From a bacterium (lineage in GTDB: Bacteria > Bacillota > Negativicutes > Acidaminococcales > Acidaminococcaceae): a stretch of DNA of 5,120 nucleotides. The position numbers and the translations under genes are program-made. Below, one piece after another: positions 5,084-5,120 of this stretch. Under the pieces are notes generated by a model. It saw only the letters and a list, made by a program, of their open reading frames with translations, was not told where the DNA came from and did no database searches. Where the stretch lies: assembly GCA_004562175.1 (NCBI GenBank), contig SFRS01000073.1, positions 1 to 5,120 on the forward strand. The letters are read 5' to 3'. Within the stretch, counting starts at the first letter, position 1. Each line of letters begins with the position of its first letter.

Positions 5084-5120
5084 ATGGATATCAAGGCTGA
5101 GGAGCTGCTTTATAAGCTGC
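5084..5120 (+). CDS. Start of an unidentified gene, cut by the right edge
   Basis: ATG 5084 follows the strong Shine-Dalgarno GGGGAGGTG (5071-5079) and a promoter at 5005-5033. Only 12 codons are in the window (MDIKAEELLYKL), which reads like the start of a soluble, helical protein with no signal peptide. That is too little to assign a family or function. The gene itself is well supported by its expression signals. Confidence 0.7.
   Translation, partial: MDIKAEELLYKL

Overview
The window carries five complete or nearly complete protein genes plus the first codons of a sixth, all on the + strand. The signals are Firmicutes-like: strong Shine-Dalgarno sites, near-consensus sigma-A promoters with 17-bp spacers, and U-tailed terminators. 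The first gene, however, belongs to the divergent polysaccharide deacetylase (YibQ-type) family, which is mostly found in diderm bacteria. Firmicutes-style signals, a diderm-type gene and a PduO-type B12 adenosyltransferase together suggest a Negativicutes member (Phascolarctobacterium/Acidaminococcus-like). This is inference; there is no rRNA or other direct taxonomic marker.

Layout: (1) 1-849, the 3' part of a divergent polysaccharide deacetylase gene that runs in from the left edge. An imperfect 10-bp hairpin (862-889) separates it from the next gene. (2) 917-2164, a class III PLP aminotransferase resembling putrescine aminotransferase YgjG, followed after 22 bp by a 144-residue SRPBCC/Coq10-like lipid- or hydrophobic-ligand-binding protein (2187-2621). 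These two look like one operon. (3) A near-perfect promoter (2611-2639), whose -35 box lies in the last codons of the SRPBCC gene, drives htpX (2701-3537), a membrane zinc protease. (4) 3538-3811 is a 274-bp gap with a strong promoter (3559-3587) and a GC-rich region with several nested stems, which looks like a structured leader or small RNA ahead of ndk. (5) ndk (3812-4231) ends at a hairpin terminator (4256-4292). (6) A PduO-type cob(I)alamin adenosyltransferase (4382-4894) ends at a textbook terminator (4910-4943). (7) A new promoter (5005-5033) and ribosome-binding site start a gene at 5084 that leaves the window after 12 codons.

Functionally this is mostly a row of housekeeping genes: envelope polysaccharide handling, amine/amino-acid transamination, membrane protein quality control, nucleotide balance, and cofactor B12 activation. 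The B12 enzyme would serve adenosylcobalamin-dependent enzymes such as methylmalonyl-CoA mutase if the organism makes propionate from succinate. No mobile element, CRISPR array, tRNA or rRNA is visible. The most interesting item is the unexplained, well-folded leader upstream of ndk, which contains a six-base stretch exactly complementary to the ndk Shine-Dalgarno. Next is the aminotransferase/SRPBCC pairing, which suggests an uncharacterised two-gene function.
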